Part shown: positions 18,614 to 25,717 of the stretch, in pieces
Layout of the letters: each line of letters begins with the position of its first letter
How positions within the stretch are numbered: position 1 is the stretch's first letter
NCBI GenBank assembly: GCA_009787115.1
Contig: WRGQ01000168.1
Span: 1 to 36,753 of the forward strand
DNA length: 36,753 nucleotides
Direction: 5' to 3'
From: Bacteroidota bacterium
Lineage (GTDB): Bacteria > Bacteroidota > Bacteroidia > Bacteroidales > WCHB1-69
Position numbers and translations under genes: made by a program
The notes under the pieces: generated by a model
What the model was told of the DNA's origin: nothing
What the model saw: the letters and a program-made list of their open reading frames with translations, nothing else
Databases searched by the model: none

Positions 18614-19291
18614 ATGAAAGTTAAAACTTTATTCAACATCTTATTAATTGTAGTAGCGTTATTACTTGCGCTACTTGCGACACGTAGTATTCTACGTCCG
18701 GAAAGATACAAAACTGCTTATAATCAACGTGCCGGAGAAATAAAAGCGCGGCTGATTACCATTCGTGCCATTCAGGCAGTATATCGTGCCGAATTTAAAA
18801 AATATGCCGGCGATATTGACACTTTAGTTGATTTCGTAAATAATGGCGTAGTGCAAATTATTAAAACCACCGGTGAAATTCCTGAAAATATGACGGAAGA
18901 GGCTGCCTTCAAAGCAGGCTTGATCAAGAAATCTGTGGAGAAGATTCCCGCAAAAGATAAAATAGTAGAATCTGACCCGAATGTGAATTACGAAAGTTTG
19001 AAAAACTTTGAATTTATTCCCTATTGTGATGGCAAAAAGTTTGAAATCCAATTGGGAAAATTAACCAGTAAAACTTATGAAATCCCTGTTTATAGAATTG
19101 ATGTACCGTTAGATGATATTTTAGCTAACTTGAATAAAACCATCACGCCCAAAGAAGCTAATATGTTTACTAAACTAGCAAACAAACTGTTTTATAGTGG
19201 GTTAGCAAACGAAACGCAATATAAATCGCAATATAAACCGATGTGGTTGGGCTCATTAATGGATTCCGGTACATCGGGCAGTTGGGAATAA
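18614..19291 (+). CDS. Membrane-anchored protein of unknown function, pseudopilin-like layout
   Basis: 225 residues with one N-terminal helix (about 5-25) preceded by only a few charged residues, then RPERYKTAYNQRAGEIKARLITIRAIQ, a long amphipathic stretch, and a mixed alpha/beta domain outside the membrane. Short positive N-terminus, hydrophobic helix and a following helix with IRxIQxxY together resemble pseudopilins. There is no recognisable prepilin cleavage site, so this is a comparison of shape only. It heads a tight run with a DUF3822-like protein (10-base gap), an outer-membrane barrel and waaA, which suggests an envelope role. I do not recognise a named family. Confidence 0.8.
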   Translation: MKVKTLFNILLIVVALLLALLATRSILRPERYKTAYNQRAGEIKARLITIRAIQAVYRAEFKKYAGDIDTLVDFVNNGVVQIIKTTGEIPENMTEEAAFKAGLIKKSVEKIPAKDKIVESDPNVNYESLKNFEFIPYCDGKKFEIQLGKLTSKTYEIPVYRIDVPLDDILANLNKTITPKEANMFTKLANKLFYSGLANETQYKSQYKPMWLGSLMDSGTSGSWE

Positions 19292-19301
19292 TTATTTTAT
19301 T

Positions 19302-19772
19302 ATGCCTACCATAATTCGCCAAACTCCATCAGGATTAATTCCGAAAGAATTATTTACGGAAAAAAAAATTCAGGAGTATTGGAATGTTTTATGCCCCAAC
19401 CTGTTTTATGAGTCCATCAGAGTAGATGATTTAGGCGAGTTTTATTTACTCTATCCAACCCCCATTGATGCGGATACTATTCACGAAATTACCCTTATGT
19501 ATAAGAATATAAGAGAAAAATTTCCCTGCCAGACTGCTACTGTTTGTATAGATGTTTATGAAAACAATTTTAACTTGTTGGTGTTGAAAGATATGAATAT
19601 CACATTTGCCGGATATTTTAATTTTTCTGTAAGTGAAGATATTGTATATCATCTTACTAACGTTGCTCAACTTTTTTTTGATGACATTTCACAAATTAAC
19701 TTCTATTATACGCAATTATCTCGAAATATCCTGAGTTTTTTAAAAAAATATTTTAAGATGAATCAACTATGA
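19302..19772 (+). CDS. DUF3822-like protein
   Basis: 156 residues, no signal peptide or membrane helix. The C-terminal half (CIDVYENNFNLLVLKDMN, then AGYFNFSVSEDIVYHL and VAQLFFDD) has the pattern I associate with DUF3822, an actin-like/ribonuclease-H fold family found in Bacteroidota. DUF3822 proteins are usually about 250 residues, so this would be a short version lacking the N-terminal subdomain. PilM of type IV pilus systems has the same general fold, which is of interest next to a pilin-shaped protein, but that link is inference. Its stop overlaps the next start as ATGA. Confidence 0.7.
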   Translation: MPTIIRQTPSGLIPKELFTEKKIQEYWNVLCPNLFYESIRVDDLGEFYLLYPTPIDADTIHEITLMYKNIREKFPCQTATVCIDVYENNFNLLVLKDMNITFAGYFNFSVSEDIVYHLTNVAQLFFDDISQINFYYTQLSRNILSFLKKYFKMNQL

Positions 19773-20611
19773 TATTTATGAAAAAAATAATTTTATTACT
19801 TATCCTCTTTCTTTCTACTGTAACGACTGCTTTCTCACAGGAATTTTTCTTACCCAATTCAAACTATGTGGATACTGCAACCTTTATGGTTTGGGCGTCT
19901 CCGAAATTTGCTGTGCACTTTCCTTTTGATAGTGGATATTTATCTTCAACATTCGGATATAACTATGTTGCAGGGTTGGATATTACAATAAAAACAAAAT
20001 CAAACTGGACAATAAGTTTGACTTTTGACTATATGTTTGGGAGCAAACTCAAAAAAAGCCCCAAAGATATTTTAGGGGGAATGTACTTTCTTCAACAAAA
20101 AATTAGTGGTAATGATACGACATATATTCCTGTGATATTCAACAGTGTCGGCAATAATAATGTAGTTTTGGGTTATGAAGGAAGATATTGGTCTTTTGGC
20201 ACTACTGTAGGAAAGATATTTTCTGTGGATCGTTGGAAGAACTCAGGGCTTTGGCTAAAATTAGGAGCAAGTTATTTCGGACATAAAATCCATTTTACCG
20301 ACCCTAATCACTTCTTTCCGCAAATTGACCAAAATTATGGCAAAGGTTACGACCAACGCTCTTCGGGAATAGCGCTGAACCAGTTCTTCGGATATCTTTT
20401 TTTGCAAAGAAGAAGAGTATTAAGTTTTTACATCGGTATTGAAGTATGGGAAATATTTTCCAAACCTGATAGAGGCTATATTTTTGCCGGCGACCTCAAA
20501 GGTACTACAGATAAATTGCCTCGACTATTTAGTGGTTTGGTAGGTGTTAAATTGGGATGGAATTTACCTTTTTATGAAAAAAAGCGCATTACTACTCTTT
20601 ATACTTATTAA
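19769..20611 (+). CDS. Predicted outer-membrane beta-barrel protein
   Basis: 280 residues with a signal peptide ending at FSQ (residue about 23) and then alternating hydrophobic/polar strands rich in Tyr, Trp, Phe and Gly (NWTISLTFDYMFGS, LWLKLGASYFGH, GLVGVKLGWNL), as in small Bacteroidota barrels. No TonB-box or plug domain is seen. The start at 19769 overlaps the previous stop; an ATG at 19778 gives MKKIILLLILF, a more typical signal peptide start, so either may be used. The function is unknown. Its place just before waaA suggests an outer-membrane or LPS-related role. Confidence 0.78.
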   Translation: MIFMKKIILLLILFLSTVTTAFSQEFFLPNSNYVDTATFMVWASPKFAVHFPFDSGYLSSTFGYNYVAGLDITIKTKSNWTISLTFDYMFGSKLKKSPKDILGGMYFLQQKISGNDTTYIPVIFNSVGNNNVVLGYEGRYWSFGTTVGKIFSVDRWKNSGLWLKLGASYFGHKIHFTDPNHFFPQIDQNYGKGYDQRSSGIALNQFFGYLFLQRRRVLSFYIGIEVWEIFSKPDRGYIFAGDLKGTTDKLPRLFSGLVGVKLGWNLPFYEKKRITTLYTY

Positions 20612-20614
20612 TTT

Positions 20615-21853
20615 ATGCGGGTTTTTTATTCGCTTTTTATTACAATCCATACCTGCTTAATAAAATCGGCTTCTCTCTTTTTTAAAAAAGCAAAATTATG
20701 GAGCAACGGGAGGAAAAAATTGTGGATTTCTTTAGAAGAAAAATGTCAGGGAAGAAATGATATTATTTGGTTTCACTGCGCCTCACTTGGCGAGTTTGAA
20801 CAGGGAAAACCTTTAATGGAAAAAATCAAACAGGATAAAAATGTTTCTCTTTTGGTCACTTTTTTCTCTCCTTCAGGTTTTGAAGTGAAAAAAGATGACC
20901 CTCTCGCAGACATTGTCACATATCTACCTGTTGATACCCCACAAAATGCCAAAAAATTTATCAGTATCGTAAAACCTCAAAAAGTTTTCTTTATTAAATA
21001 TGAAATTTGGTATAACTACATTATGGAACTTTCTAAAGCCGGTATTCCGTTTTACTATGTTTCCTCAATCTTTAGAGAAAATCAATATTTCTTTAAAGGT
21101 TATGGAAAATGGTTTTTGAAACAGTTGAAAAAATGCAACTGTTTCTTTGTCCAGAATGAAAATTCGGGAAAAATATTAAGGAAGCACGGAATTTCTAATG
21201 TTGTTGTTGCAGGAGATACCCGTTTTGACAGAGTCTATGCAATTGCACAATATCCATTTGAGTTAGAGTTTATTCCATTATTCAAAAAAGAAAAAAAAAT
21301 ATTGGTGGCGGGAAGTACGTGGATGCCGGATGAAAAACTGTTAGCCCAACTATTTCAAAAAATCAGTACCCAATACAAACTCATTATTGCGCCGCATGAA
21401 GTAGAAAAAAATCATATAGAACAAATTAAAAAATTGTTTCATTCCTTTTCAGTGGTTTGCTATTCTGAAAAAGAGACAAAAGATATTTCAAATGCAGAGA
21501 TATTAATTATTGATAGTATCGGACTGTTAAGCAAGATTTATAAATATGCTGATATTTCGTATATTGGTGGGGCTTTTAAAACGGGATTACATAATATTTT
21601 GGAAGCCGTCGTTTTTGAAAAACCTATCTTCTTTGGACCTGAATATCGGAAATTTAACGAAGCCGTAGAATTAGTAAATCACGGTGCCGCATTTTCTATC
21701 ACGTGCGCCAATGAAATGGCTCAGCAACTGCTCTTTTTTGAGAATAATCCTTCCTCTTATCAAACCACCTGCGACATTTGTAAAAACTACATCGCACAAA
21801 ATCTCGGCGCTACGGATAAAATTTTGAAATACATTATAATGGTTAGTGATTAA
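20615..21853 (+). CDS. waaA: 3-deoxy-D-manno-octulosonic acid (Kdo) transferase
   Basis: 412 residues, GT-B fold (GT30). It transfers Kdo from CMP-Kdo to lipid A precursor at the inner membrane. It has the N-terminal hydrophobic anchor, the acceptor-side HCASLGEFEQGKPL with the catalytic glutamate, FIKYEIWYNYI, the GDTRFDRVY segment, AGSTWMPDE, APHEVEK, and the donor-side IGGAFKTGLHNILEA with FGPEYRKFNEA. All are standard for WaaA/KdtA. It is three bases after the barrel gene. The last codons (MVSD, then TAA) are formed by a GTGATTA-type heptamer that continues past the stop. Confidence 0.94.
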   Translation: MRVFYSLFITIHTCLIKSASLFFKKAKLWSNGRKKLWISLEEKCQGRNDIIWFHCASLGEFEQGKPLMEKIKQDKNVSLLVTFFSPSGFEVKKDDPLADIVTYLPVDTPQNAKKFISIVKPQKVFFIKYEIWYNYIMELSKAGIPFYYVSSIFRENQYFFKGYGKWFLKQLKKCNCFFVQNENSGKILRKHGISNVVVAGDTRFDRVYAIAQYPFELEFIPLFKKEKKILVAGSTWMPDEKLLAQLFQKISTQYKLIIAPHEVEKNHIEQIKKLFHSFSVVCYSEKETKDISNAEILIIDSIGLLSKIYKYADISYIGGAFKTGLHNILEAVVFEKPIFFGPEYRKFNEAVELVNHGAAFSITCANEMAQQLLFFENNPSSYQTTCDICKNYIAQNLGATDKILKYIIMVSD

Positions 21854-21880
21854 TGATTAATTTCTATACTCACTCGTTAC
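21846..21880 (+). repeat. Heptamer units at the waaA stop codon
   Basis: GTGATTA-ATGATTA (21846-21859) contains the waaA stop codon, and TACTCAC-TCGTTAC (21867-21880) follows a few bases later. The rest of the gap up to about 22010 holds no gene; it has a doubled A-rich GAAAAAAGGAAAAA segment with no clear meaning. Confidence 0.65.
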
Positions 21881-22014
21881 TATAGAGGCTAAATTAATAC
21901 TAAAATAACGTGGAGAAAAAAGGAAAAATGGGTATGCGCTATGTGAGGAAAAAAGGAAAAACAGGGCAAAATCATTAAATAAGCCTTCTTTTGCGGTAAA
22001 CCCAAAAAATAAAA

Positions 22015-22024
22015 TATTTTTGCA
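22015..22024 (+). promoter_or_regulatory. -7 promoter element for the acyltransferase gene
   Basis: TATTTTTGCA matches TAnnTTTGCA. The predicted leader from here to the start codon (about 75 bases) is largely made of heptamer repeats. Confidence 0.48.
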
Positions 22025-22031
22025 CCGCTAA

Positions 22032-22107
22032 CGAATTACGAATTAAACCCTATAGTCACTTGTCACTCGTCAAAATAAACATTAATCACTAATCACTAAT
22101 CACTAAT
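22032..22107 (+). repeat. Three heptamer arrays in the leader of the acyltransferase gene
   Basis: In order: CGAATTA twice (22032-22045); TAGTCAC-TTGTCAC-TCGTCAA (22053-22073); and TAATCAC three times plus TAAT (22083-22107), whose last base touches the ATG at 22108. The third array gives TAA in all three plus-strand frames and TGA in all three minus-strand frames. Confidence 0.88.
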
Positions 22108-23859
22108 ATGCCCCTAATCACCCCTCAGGACATCCTGCGTCAATCCAATAAATTTAGAAGGTCTTTTTCTAAAGTGATGATGCATTTGTTGGGATTCAAT
22201 CAATTAAACGATTCGTATGCTGCAACGGCGGAGTATCTGGGGAACGATGTTACGGCGCATTATCTTTTTCAACATAATATTAAATATGTAGTTGATGAAA
22301 CAAATTTGAAGAATATTCCTGAAAAGGGGAGTTGTGTCTTTATTTGCAACCACCCCACAGGTATGTTAGATGGCATTGTGCTTATAGATTTAATTTCGCG
22401 TATTCGCCCGGACGTTAAGTTCTTAGGGAATTTTCTTTTGGGAAGAATGGACGTTTTGAGTAATTTTTTTATTGAAGTTGACCCCTTTGACGCTCAAAAC
22501 GCTCAAAATATTAAAGGAATAAAAGTAGCGTTGCAGCACGTGAAAGCGGGGAATTGTTTGGCAATGTTCCCCGCTGGAGAAGTCTCAACGGTGCACGGAC
22601 TCAGAATTCAGGATAAAAAATGGCCCAACTCTATGATGAAATTTATTCGCAAAGTTCGTGTGCCGATTGTTCCTATGTTTATGTCCGGAAAAAACTCGCT
22701 CTCTTTTCATATTTTGGGATTTCTTCATCCACTTCTGCGTACTATACAGTTGGTGCGACAATTTAACAGAAAAGACAATACTATCGTAAAAGTTGCGATT
22801 GGTGCACCTATTTTGCCTGTTCGCACGGCTTCTCTTAATGAAAAAGAGTATGCCGATTTTGTACGAATGAACGTGGATTTGCTCCGCAAAACACTCACAA
22901 AAAAAACAGATACCCCGAAAGCCACTAACATTGTGAGCGCTCCTATTGCACAGTCTCAAAATAAAGATATTATTACAGAGGAAATCAATCGTTTAGCGGA
23001 AAATCATACGCTTTTTCGGCAAGGTCCTTTTACATTGTTGTTTGCACATCCAAACGAGTTAAAATATGTGATGGAAGAGATTGGACGACTGCGCGAAATT
23101 ACATTCAGAGAAGTAGGCGAAGGCACGAACAAAGAATTGGATATTGACAAATATGATGCCTATTACCACCAACTCTTTATCTGGGATCACGAACAGGAAA
23201 CCATTGTAGGCGCATACCGTATTGGAATGGGCGAAGAGATTATTACAAGATATGGAAGAACAGGATTTTATACAAATTCTATTTTTAAATTGGGAAAACC
23301 CCTTAATCCTGTGCTCCATAAAACGGTGGAATTAGGTCGTTCGTTTATCATCAAACCCTATCAGGGAAACTCTGTTGCCCTTATGTTACTTTGGAAAGGA
23401 ATTTTGCAGGTTTTAATACAAAACGATGCCTATCGCTATCTGTTAGGTCCTGTTTCTATCTCAAATGATTATTCAGACATATCTAAAACATTGATAGAGA
23501 GATATATCAAAAAACATCATTTCGACTATTATCACAGTAAATTTGTTACCCCAATCAAAGAATTACCCAAAGAAAAGTTTAGTTTCGTGAAAAGTTATTT
23601 AAAAGATGTTAATAGTTTGGAACTTTTGGATAAACTGATTATAGATTTGGAGAATAAACAGCGCGGACTGCCTGTTTTGGTAAAACGTTATTTGCAACTG
23701 AATGCCAAAGTACTGGCATTTAATATTGATGTGGATTTTAACGATTGTTTGGACGGGTTGATATTATTAGATTTAAAAGATGTTCCCGAAAAAACCTTAA
23801 AAATGCTCTCTAAAGATATGAATATTAATGTGGTAGAAAGATTTAAAACCTTAGAATAA
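22108..23859 (+). CDS. Bifunctional O-/N-acyltransferase, OlsF-like (amino-acid lipid synthesis)
   Basis: 583 residues with two acyltransferase domains. Residues about 50-260 form a PlsC-type domain with the NHxxxxD motif (NHPTGMLD) and MFPAGEVST. Residues about 300-470 form a GNAT/OlsB-type domain (FREVGEGTNKELD, YDAYYHQLFIWD, IVGAYRIG, ELGRSFI), as in Acetyltransf_5 proteins. This order matches OlsF, where the C-terminal domain makes the N-acyl amino acid and the N-terminal domain adds the second acyl chain. In Bacteroides the same steps are done by separate GlsB and GlsA proteins making glycine lipids, so ornithine or glycine lipid is the likely product. The head group cannot be told from sequence. 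Two bases separate it from rimM. Confidence 0.85.
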   Translation: MPLITPQDILRQSNKFRRSFSKVMMHLLGFNQLNDSYAATAEYLGNDVTAHYLFQHNIKYVVDETNLKNIPEKGSCVFICNHPTGMLDGIVLIDLISRIRPDVKFLGNFLLGRMDVLSNFFIEVDPFDAQNAQNIKGIKVALQHVKAGNCLAMFPAGEVSTVHGLRIQDKKWPNSMMKFIRKVRVPIVPMFMSGKNSLSFHILGFLHPLLRTIQLVRQFNRKDNTIVKVAIGAPILPVRTASLNEKEYADFVRMNVDLLRKTLTKKTDTPKATNIVSAPIAQSQNKDIITEEINRLAENHTLFRQGPFTLLFAHPNELKYVMEEIGRLREITFREVGEGTNKELDIDKYDAYYHQLFIWDHEQETIVGAYRIGMGEEIITRYGRTGFYTNSIFKLGKPLNPVLHKTVELGRSFIIKPYQGNSVALMLLWKGILQVLIQNDAYRYLLGPVSISNDYSDISKTLIERYIKKHHFDYYHSKFVTPIKELPKEKFSFVKSYLKDVNSLELLDKLIIDLENKQRGLPVLVKRYLQLNAKVLAFNIDVDFNDCLDGLILLDLKDVPEKTLKMLSKDMNINVVERFKTLE

Positions 23860-23860
23860 A

Positions 23861-24376
23861 ATGAACGATTATTTTTATTTGGGAGTAGTAACCAAGACCT
23901 TCGGGTATAAAGGGCAAGTGGTGATTTACTTAGATACAGACGAGCCTGAAAAGTACAAAATGTTAGAGGCTGTGTTTGTGAAAGATGATGATGATTTTTT
24001 GCCTTATATCATTGAAGATTTTATTTACAAAGGCGTCAATCAGGCTATTGTAAAATTTACCGATGTGGATGGGGAAGCCGCCAAGAGTTTGGTAAAATCG
24101 GAACTCTATTTGCCGCTCAGTTTTTTACCGCCTTTAACGGGAAATCAATTCTATTTTCACGAAGTAATCGGTTTCGATGTGATAGACAAAGAGAAAGGCA
24201 ATATCGGCAAATGTGTTGATTTTATGGAGATCAGTCGTCAGTCTATCATGCAAATAGATTTTAACGGCAAAGAGATTTTAATACCGGCAGTGGATGAGAT
24301 TTTTGAGACAGTGGACAGAGAAAATAAAACGATTACCATTTCAGCGCCGGAAGGGTTGATTGAGGTTTATTTATGA
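23861..24376 (+). CDS. rimM: Ribosome maturation factor RimM
   Basis: 171 residues, normal length. The N-terminal domain opens with the family signature YLGVVTKTFGYKGQVVIYLDTD, and the C-terminal PRC-barrel includes FYFHEVIGFDVID and EILIPAVDEIFE. RimM binds ribosomal protein S19 and helps fold the 30S head. It shares a transcript with the acyltransferase gene. In many bacteria it neighbours rpsP and trmD, which are absent here. The stop codon region overlaps the convergent pepP by six bases. Confidence 0.93.
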   Translation: MNDYFYLGVVTKTFGYKGQVVIYLDTDEPEKYKMLEAVFVKDDDDFLPYIIEDFIYKGVNQAIVKFTDVDGEAAKSLVKSELYLPLSFLPPLTGNQFYFHEVIGFDVIDKEKGNIGKCVDFMEISRQSIMQIDFNGKEILIPAVDEIFETVDRENKTITISAPEGLIEVYL

Positions 24377-25654
24377 CATCAACCCCTCAATATCTGTCAT
24401 CTCAATCGGGACTTCAGCAAAGAGGTCTATGGGTTTTTCTCCTACTACTACATCTGTTTCGAGGCGTACGCCAATCCCTTCTTCTGCGATGTAAATTCCC
24501 GGTTCGCAACTCAGTACCATACCGGGTTGAAAAACCACTTCGCGCTGCCCTACATCGTGAACATCCAAGCCAATAAAGTGGCTGGTATTGTGCATATAGT
24601 ATTTCTTAAACAGTGGTTTATCTTTCGGTTGGTTTTTCACATCTTCTTCGGAAAAGAGTCCCAACTTAATCATCTCTTCCTCCATACGTTTAAACACGTA
24701 GTCGTTAATTTTATGGATGGTCATTCCGGGCTTAAAGAGCGGTATCGTTTCTTTATAAATATCTAAAACAGATTGATATACTTGTTTTTGTCTGGGAGAG
24801 AATTTTCCATTTACAGGTACGGTGCGTGTAATATCGGCAGCGTAGTTGGCGTATTCGGCGCCAAAATCCATAAGGAGCAGGTCGCCGGCTTGCATTTTTT
24901 TATCATTCTTAATATAATGCAAAATACAGGTATCTGCGCCTGCTGCTACAATGGGAGCAAAGGAGTGTCCGGTGGCGCCACTTTTTGTCATTTCGTAAAT
25001 CAGTTCCGCTTCAATTTCATATTCGTACATATCCGGTTTAATGGCTTTTACGGCACGCAGGAAAGCCTTGTGCGTAATTTCACAGGCTTTGCGGAGCGCC
25101 TTAAACTCTTCCGCACGTTTTACCATACGCGGCGGATATAAAACAGGTGCTAATCGTTTGTAATTATGTAATGGATATTCTTTTTTCAATTTTTCGATGA
25201 GGCGAAACTCTTGTGTTGGATGCGTAACCTTATTGCGCGGGTTTTCCGGAAAATGCAGATAAATATTTTGTGAATTGACCATTACATCGTGCAAAACGCC
25301 CTCCAAACTTTCTACAAACATTACATTTTTAATTCCTGATATTTCAGTGGCTTGCTCTTTGGTAAGACGGTGTCCGTACCAAACTACCATTTCCGGCGAA
25401 GGGTTTTTAATAAACAGAATTTCGCGGTATTCGGGATTATGATGCCAGGGGGCAATGATTAACGTAGTCTCTTCCTGGTCAATGCCGCAAAGGTAGAGCA
25501 GTTCGGCGTTTTGTTTAAAAGGGAAAGTGGTGTCGCCGGAGCGTGGATACTCGTCGTGGGAAGTAAGAATGGCAACGGAGTTTTGTTCCATTTCGCCTAC
25601 CACATTTTGGCGGTTGGTGATGTAAAAATCGGGGTGTAAAGGAGTATATTTCAT
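24371..25654 (-). CDS. pepP: Xaa-Pro aminopeptidase (M24B, aminopeptidase P)
   Basis: 427 residues from MKYTPLHPDFY at 25654; the upstream ATG at 25696 adds 14 unlikely residues and is not used. The N-terminal domain holds the AMP_N segment (RNQ-like ITNRQNVVGEM, LYLCGIDQEETTLI). The C-terminal pita-bread domain carries the dinuclear metal ligands: D in DFGAEY, D in ADITRT, H in HFIGLDVHD, E in CEPGIY and E in RLETD. It removes N-terminal residues before proline in the cytoplasm. It is the last gene of the minus-strand block beginning with DUF177, 63 bases after uvrA. Confidence 0.93.
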   Translation of the reverse strand: MKYTPLHPDFYITNRQNVVGEMEQNSVAILTSHDEYPRSGDTTFPFKQNAELLYLCGIDQEETTLIIAPWHHNPEYREILFIKNPSPEMVVWYGHRLTKEQATEISGIKNVMFVESLEGVLHDVMVNSQNIYLHFPENPRNKVTHPTQEFRLIEKLKKEYPLHNYKRLAPVLYPPRMVKRAEEFKALRKACEITHKAFLRAVKAIKPDMYEYEIEAELIYEMTKSGATGHSFAPIVAAGADTCILHYIKNDKKMQAGDLLLMDFGAEYANYAADITRTVPVNGKFSPRQKQVYQSVLDIYKETIPLFKPGMTIHKINDYVFKRMEEEMIKLGLFSEEDVKNQPKDKPLFKKYYMHNTSHFIGLDVHDVGQREVVFQPGMVLSCEPGIYIAEEGIGVRLETDVVVGEKPIDLFAEVPIEMTDIEGLMS

Positions 25655-25717
25655 TTTTAAGGATTTTGGGGGCAAAGATATGTTAAAAATAAACACAACA
25701 ATACTACTCCTTAAACT

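Noticed and set aside
21900-21980. Doubled GAAAAAAGGAAAAA segment and a possible tiny basic peptide downstream of waaA
   Set aside because: A-rich low-complexity sequence; the peptide frame is short and without any supporting signal.
22032-22107. Clustered short repeats considered as a CRISPR array
   Set aside because: Units are 7 bases with no spacers between them and there are no cas genes; this is a microsatellite-like pattern.
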